NCBI GenBank assembly: GCA_910584305.1
Contig: CAJTZW010000001.1
Location: forward strand, 1-64,000
DNA from: an uncultured Bacilli bacterium
Lineage (GTDB): Bacteria; Bacillota_I; Bacilli_A; RF39; UBA660
Direction: 5' to 3'
Length of the DNA stretch: 64,000 nt
Shown here: in pieces, positions 61,563 through 64,000 of the stretch
How positions within the stretch are numbered: the stretch's first letter is position 1
Layout: every line of letters starts with the position of its first letter
Notes under the pieces: generated by a model
What the model was told of the DNA's origin: nothing
What the model saw: only the letters and a program-made list of their open reading frames with translations
Databases searched by the model: none
Made by a program: the position numbers and the translations under genes

Positions 61563-61976
61563 ATGAATGATGAGTATTATATGCGAATAGCTATTCATTT
61601 AGCAAATAAAGCTTACAAGAAGAATGAAGTACCTGTTGGAGCGATTATTGTTAAGAATGATAAAATTATTTCCAAGGCGTATAATAGAAAAGAGACAAGA
61701 AAAAATCCAATTCATCATGCTGAAATTATTGCTATAGAAAAAGCGTGTAAAAAAGAAAAAACTTGGCATTTAGATGATTGTATTTTATACACAACTCTTG
61801 AACCTTGTATGATGTGTGCAGGTGCAATTGAACAATCTAGAATTAAAAAAGTTGTTTATGGAACTCAAAATTATAATTATGGTTATATATCGCATCTTAC
61901 TTCAATAGAAAGTAAAAATATGAAAAAAGAGGAATGTATTTTATTGTTAAAAAAGTTTTTTAAAAGTAAGAGATAG
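61563..61976 (+). CDS. tadA: tRNA-specific adenosine deaminase TadA
   Basis: A 137-residue zinc enzyme that converts A34 to inosine in tRNA-Arg(ACG). The zinc motifs are HAEIIAIEKAC (His and catalytic Glu) and LEPCMMCAGAI (two Cys). The ATG at 61563 lies behind GGGTGAT; a longer frame to 61476 runs through the SRP RNA and is not real. The dnaX gene follows. Confidence 0.96.
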   Translation: MNDEYYMRIAIHLANKAYKKNEVPVGAIIVKNDKIISKAYNRKETRKNPIHHAEIIAIEKACKKEKTWHLDDCILYTTLEPCMMCAGAIEQSRIKKVVYGTQNYNYGYISHLTSIESKNMKKEECILLLKKFFKSKR

Positions 61977-62037
61977 ATGTTAAATTCTTCCTTTTTTTTA
62001 TTGTAAAATGATATAATAGATGTATTGAGGTGATAGT

Positions 62038-63726
62038 GTGTATCAATCTTTGTACAGAAAATATAGGCCTAAAAATTTTGAACAAGTAGTGGGCCAGGAT
62101 ATAGTAGTAAAAACACTTATCCACACAATTGAAAAATCAAAAATATCTCATGCTTATTTATTCACAGGCCCTAGAGGAACAGGAAAAACTAGTATAGCTA
62201 AAATATTGGCAAAAACAATCAATTGTGAAAATCAAAAAAATGCTATTCCTTGTGAAAATTGTATTAACTGTCTACAGTATAATAACAAACAAAGTAGTGA
62301 TATTATTGAAATCGATGCTGCTTCGAATAATGGTGTTGATGAAATTCGTGAATTGAAAAATAAAATAAGTATTGTTCCAACAACTGGAAAATATAAAATA
62401 TATATTATTGATGAGGTTCATATGCTAACAGTTGGTGCCTTTAATGCTTTGTTGAAAACTTTAGAAGAACCTCCTGCTCATGTTATTTTTATTTTAGCAA
62501 CTACTGAACCACATAAGATACCCAGTACTATTTTATCTAGATGTCAGAGATTTGATTTTAAAAAACATAGTATAGAAAATATAAAAAATCAGTTATCTTA
62601 TATTTGTAGTCAAGAAAATGTGGAAATTTCTGCTGAAGCTTTATATGAACTTGCTAGAATTTCTGATGGTGGAATGCGTGATGCTCTTAGTCTATTAGAT
62701 CAAGCTATATCTTATGCAGAAAACAAAATAGAAGTAAATGATATACACGATATAAATGGTACATTACCGCAGTCTCAATTAGAATTTTTGTTTTTAAGTT
62801 TGAAAAATCAAAATATTCAAGATGTTTTTAAAATTATTGATGAATATGATGAAAATGGTAAAAATTTTATTAAGATAACAAATGAATTTATATTGTTTTT
62901 GCGAAATATCCTATTAGCATTACAAACTCCAAAATATCTAAAAGAAGAGTGTGAAAATGCAAATTATTATATTGAATTATCTAAAAAAATTGATTTGGAT
63001 ACTTTATTAACTTATCTAGAAATATTTAATAAAGGATTGTCAGATTTAAAAGTATCAAATAATCCGCGTTTAAATTTGGAAATTATTTGTATAAAATTAA
63101 TGAATCTACAAAAAAAAGATACTTTTATTACCCAACAAAAGGATAATGAACCGCTAGAATATGAGAATGGAAATTCTTTTCCACAAAAAAAATCAGAGAA
63201 GAAGCCTCTTGTAGATGATTCATTGACTAAATGCTCTATGAATTCTTTAGTAAATGCAGAATATAGTAAGCAAATGATGATATTGAAAAATATAAGGATA
63301 GAAAATACTTTGTGTATGTTTGACAAAAAATTATTTTTACAGAGAAAATCACAATTAGATAGTTTGAACCAATATATATTGGATCCTACATATTCTAAGT
63401 ATGCATCACTTATATTAGATGGTGAATTAAAAGCAGCAGGGGGTAATTATTTGATTTTTGTATTTTCTGATTCTACAGATAGTGATATATATAATGAAAA
63501 TGTATTACAATTAGATGAACTTTTGAAATTGATTTTTAAGGAAAAAATTTCTTCTATTTCGGTTTCAAGTAATGAATGGGAGCATATTAAGTATGATTTT
63601 AATCATCATGTAAAAGAATATAAGTTTATAGAAGAAATGAATAATCATATTGAATTTTTAAAAAAAGATAATATATCTTCAAATATTATTGAAAATTCAT
63701 TTGAAGATTTGGTAGAGTATAAATAG
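62038..63726 (+). CDS. dnaX: DNA polymerase III subunits gamma and tau
   Basis: A 562-residue clamp-loader ATPase. It begins YQSLYRKYRPKNFEQVVGQD, has Walker A TGPRGTGKTSIAKILA, the zinc-type cysteines (NCENQ then PCENCINC), IDEVHMLTVGAFNALLKTLEEPP, and the SRC arginine finger (LSRCQRFDF). It starts with GTG behind GAGGTG. The C-terminal tau part is low in similarity, as usual. ybaB follows 15 bp after, the conserved dnaX-ybaB-recR order. Confidence 0.97.
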   Translation: MYQSLYRKYRPKNFEQVVGQDIVVKTLIHTIEKSKISHAYLFTGPRGTGKTSIAKILAKTINCENQKNAIPCENCINCLQYNNKQSSDIIEIDAASNNGVDEIRELKNKISIVPTTGKYKIYIIDEVHMLTVGAFNALLKTLEEPPAHVIFILATTEPHKIPSTILSRCQRFDFKKHSIENIKNQLSYICSQENVEISAEALYELARISDGGMRDALSLLDQAISYAENKIEVNDIHDINGTLPQSQLEFLFLSLKNQNIQDVFKIIDEYDENGKNFIKITNEFILFLRNILLALQTPKYLKEECENANYYIELSKKIDLDTLLTYLEIFNKGLSDLKVSNNPRLNLEIICIKLMNLQKKDTFITQQKDNEPLEYENGNSFPQKKSEKKPLVDDSLTKCSMNSLVNAEYSKQMMILKNIRIENTLCMFDKKLFLQRKSQLDSLNQYILDPTYSKYASLILDGELKAAGGNYLIFVFSDSTDSDIYNENVLQLDELLKLIFKEKISSISVSSNEWEHIKYDFNHHVKEYKFIEEMNNHIEFLKKDNISSNIIENSFEDLVEYK

Positions 63727-63740
63727 AAAAGAGGAATAAA

Positions 63741-64000
63741 ATGAATATACAAGCTATGATGAAACAAGCACAAAAATTACAAAAAGATATGATGAAGGCA
63801 AAGGAGGAAATTGATAACAAAATTTTTATAGGAAAATCTTCTTTAGTTAGTGTTGAGGTTATGGGAAATAAAACCATTTCTAAAATACATATAGAATCTA
63901 TTGATTCAGATGATATAGAACTTTTAGAAGATATGATTGTTGTTGCTATAAATGATGCTATGCGTCAAATTGATAAAGAAACAGAAGAAAAGCTCGGAAA
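63741..64000 (+). CDS. YbaB/EbfC nucleoid-associated protein (cut by window end)
   Basis: The first 86 codons are present: MNIQAMMKQAQKLQKDMM, then VSVEVMGNKTISKIHIES and IDKETEEKLG. This matches YbaB/EbfC, a small dimeric DNA-binding protein of unclear function. It starts behind GAGG. About 15-20 codons lie beyond the window end. Confidence 0.92.
   Translation, partial: MNIQAMMKQAQKLQKDMMKAKEEIDNKIFIGKSSLVSVEVMGNKTISKIHIESIDSDDIELLEDMIVVAINDAMRQIDKETEEKLG

Noticed and set aside
1..64000. CRISPR array, prophage, toxin-antitoxin or defence island
   Set aside because: No regularly spaced repeats were seen, and no cluster of phage structural or defence genes. The two small XRE genes lack a toxin partner.

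Overview
The window is an AT-rich, low-GC Gram-positive (Bacillota) chromosome segment that spans the replication origin. The order rpmH-rnpA-yidC-jag ... mnmE-mnmG-rsmG-noc on the left of dnaA and dnaA-dnaN ... recF-gyrB-gyrA on the right is the classic Bacilli origin layout. Nearly all genes left of about 51.5 kb read leftwards and all genes right of it read rightwards, so transcription follows replication. Spore genes (cotJA/B fusion, cotJC, spoIID, spoIIQ, spoIIID, spoIIR) point to a spore former. WalJ, WhiA, YvcK, ComK-like and Noc-like proteins point to a Bacilli relative, perhaps an uncultured gut lineage near Erysipelotrichales/RF39-type groups (inference; no marker here fixes the taxon). 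Standard code 11 is used: TGA acts as stop in several genes.

Layout. 1-2.9 kb is decayed accessory DNA: an IS3-type transposase tail, a family-4-like uracil-DNA glycosylase, a frameshifted gene, an EEP nuclease flanked by two degenerate copies of the same gene tail, then tRNA-His. 3-11.3 kb holds an orphan LytTR regulator, spore coat genes, an alkaline phosphatase, two small HTH regulators, typA, a membrane-anchored nuclease and a Nudix hydrolase. 11.3-16.9 kb is an envelope and sporulation block (DUF421, tagO, mbl/mreB, spoIIID, spoIIQ, spoIID, DUF1146, rpiB). 18-26.5 kb holds rpmE, two FemAB-like ligases around a flippase, a degenerate SGNH protein, murA, fba, mntP-like and spoIIR. 27.7-39.3 kb is housekeeping: rlmH, walJ, an M23/LysM/G5 endopeptidase, dnaB, rplI, a short GdpP-like phosphodiesterase, whiA, yvcK, trxB, lgt and uvrB. 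39.4-42.8 kb carries a HAD protein and a MATE transporter fused to a kinase-like domain.

The origin block (42.9-64 kb) is the most interesting part. The Noc-type protein has a roughly 350-residue low-complexity insert between its DNA-binding part and its C-terminal domain. A repeated TTGGGAAATATT-type motif lies at the noc and rpmH promoters. DnaA boxes lie on both sides of dnaA. A ComK-like competence regulator sits between dnaN and recF. Three perfect parS palindromes lie between gyrA and the SRP RNA gene, and the last one runs into the apparent SRP RNA promoter. I found no CRISPR array, prophage or evident defence island. Promoters and terminators were identified by eye; identity percentages and homology searches were not computed.
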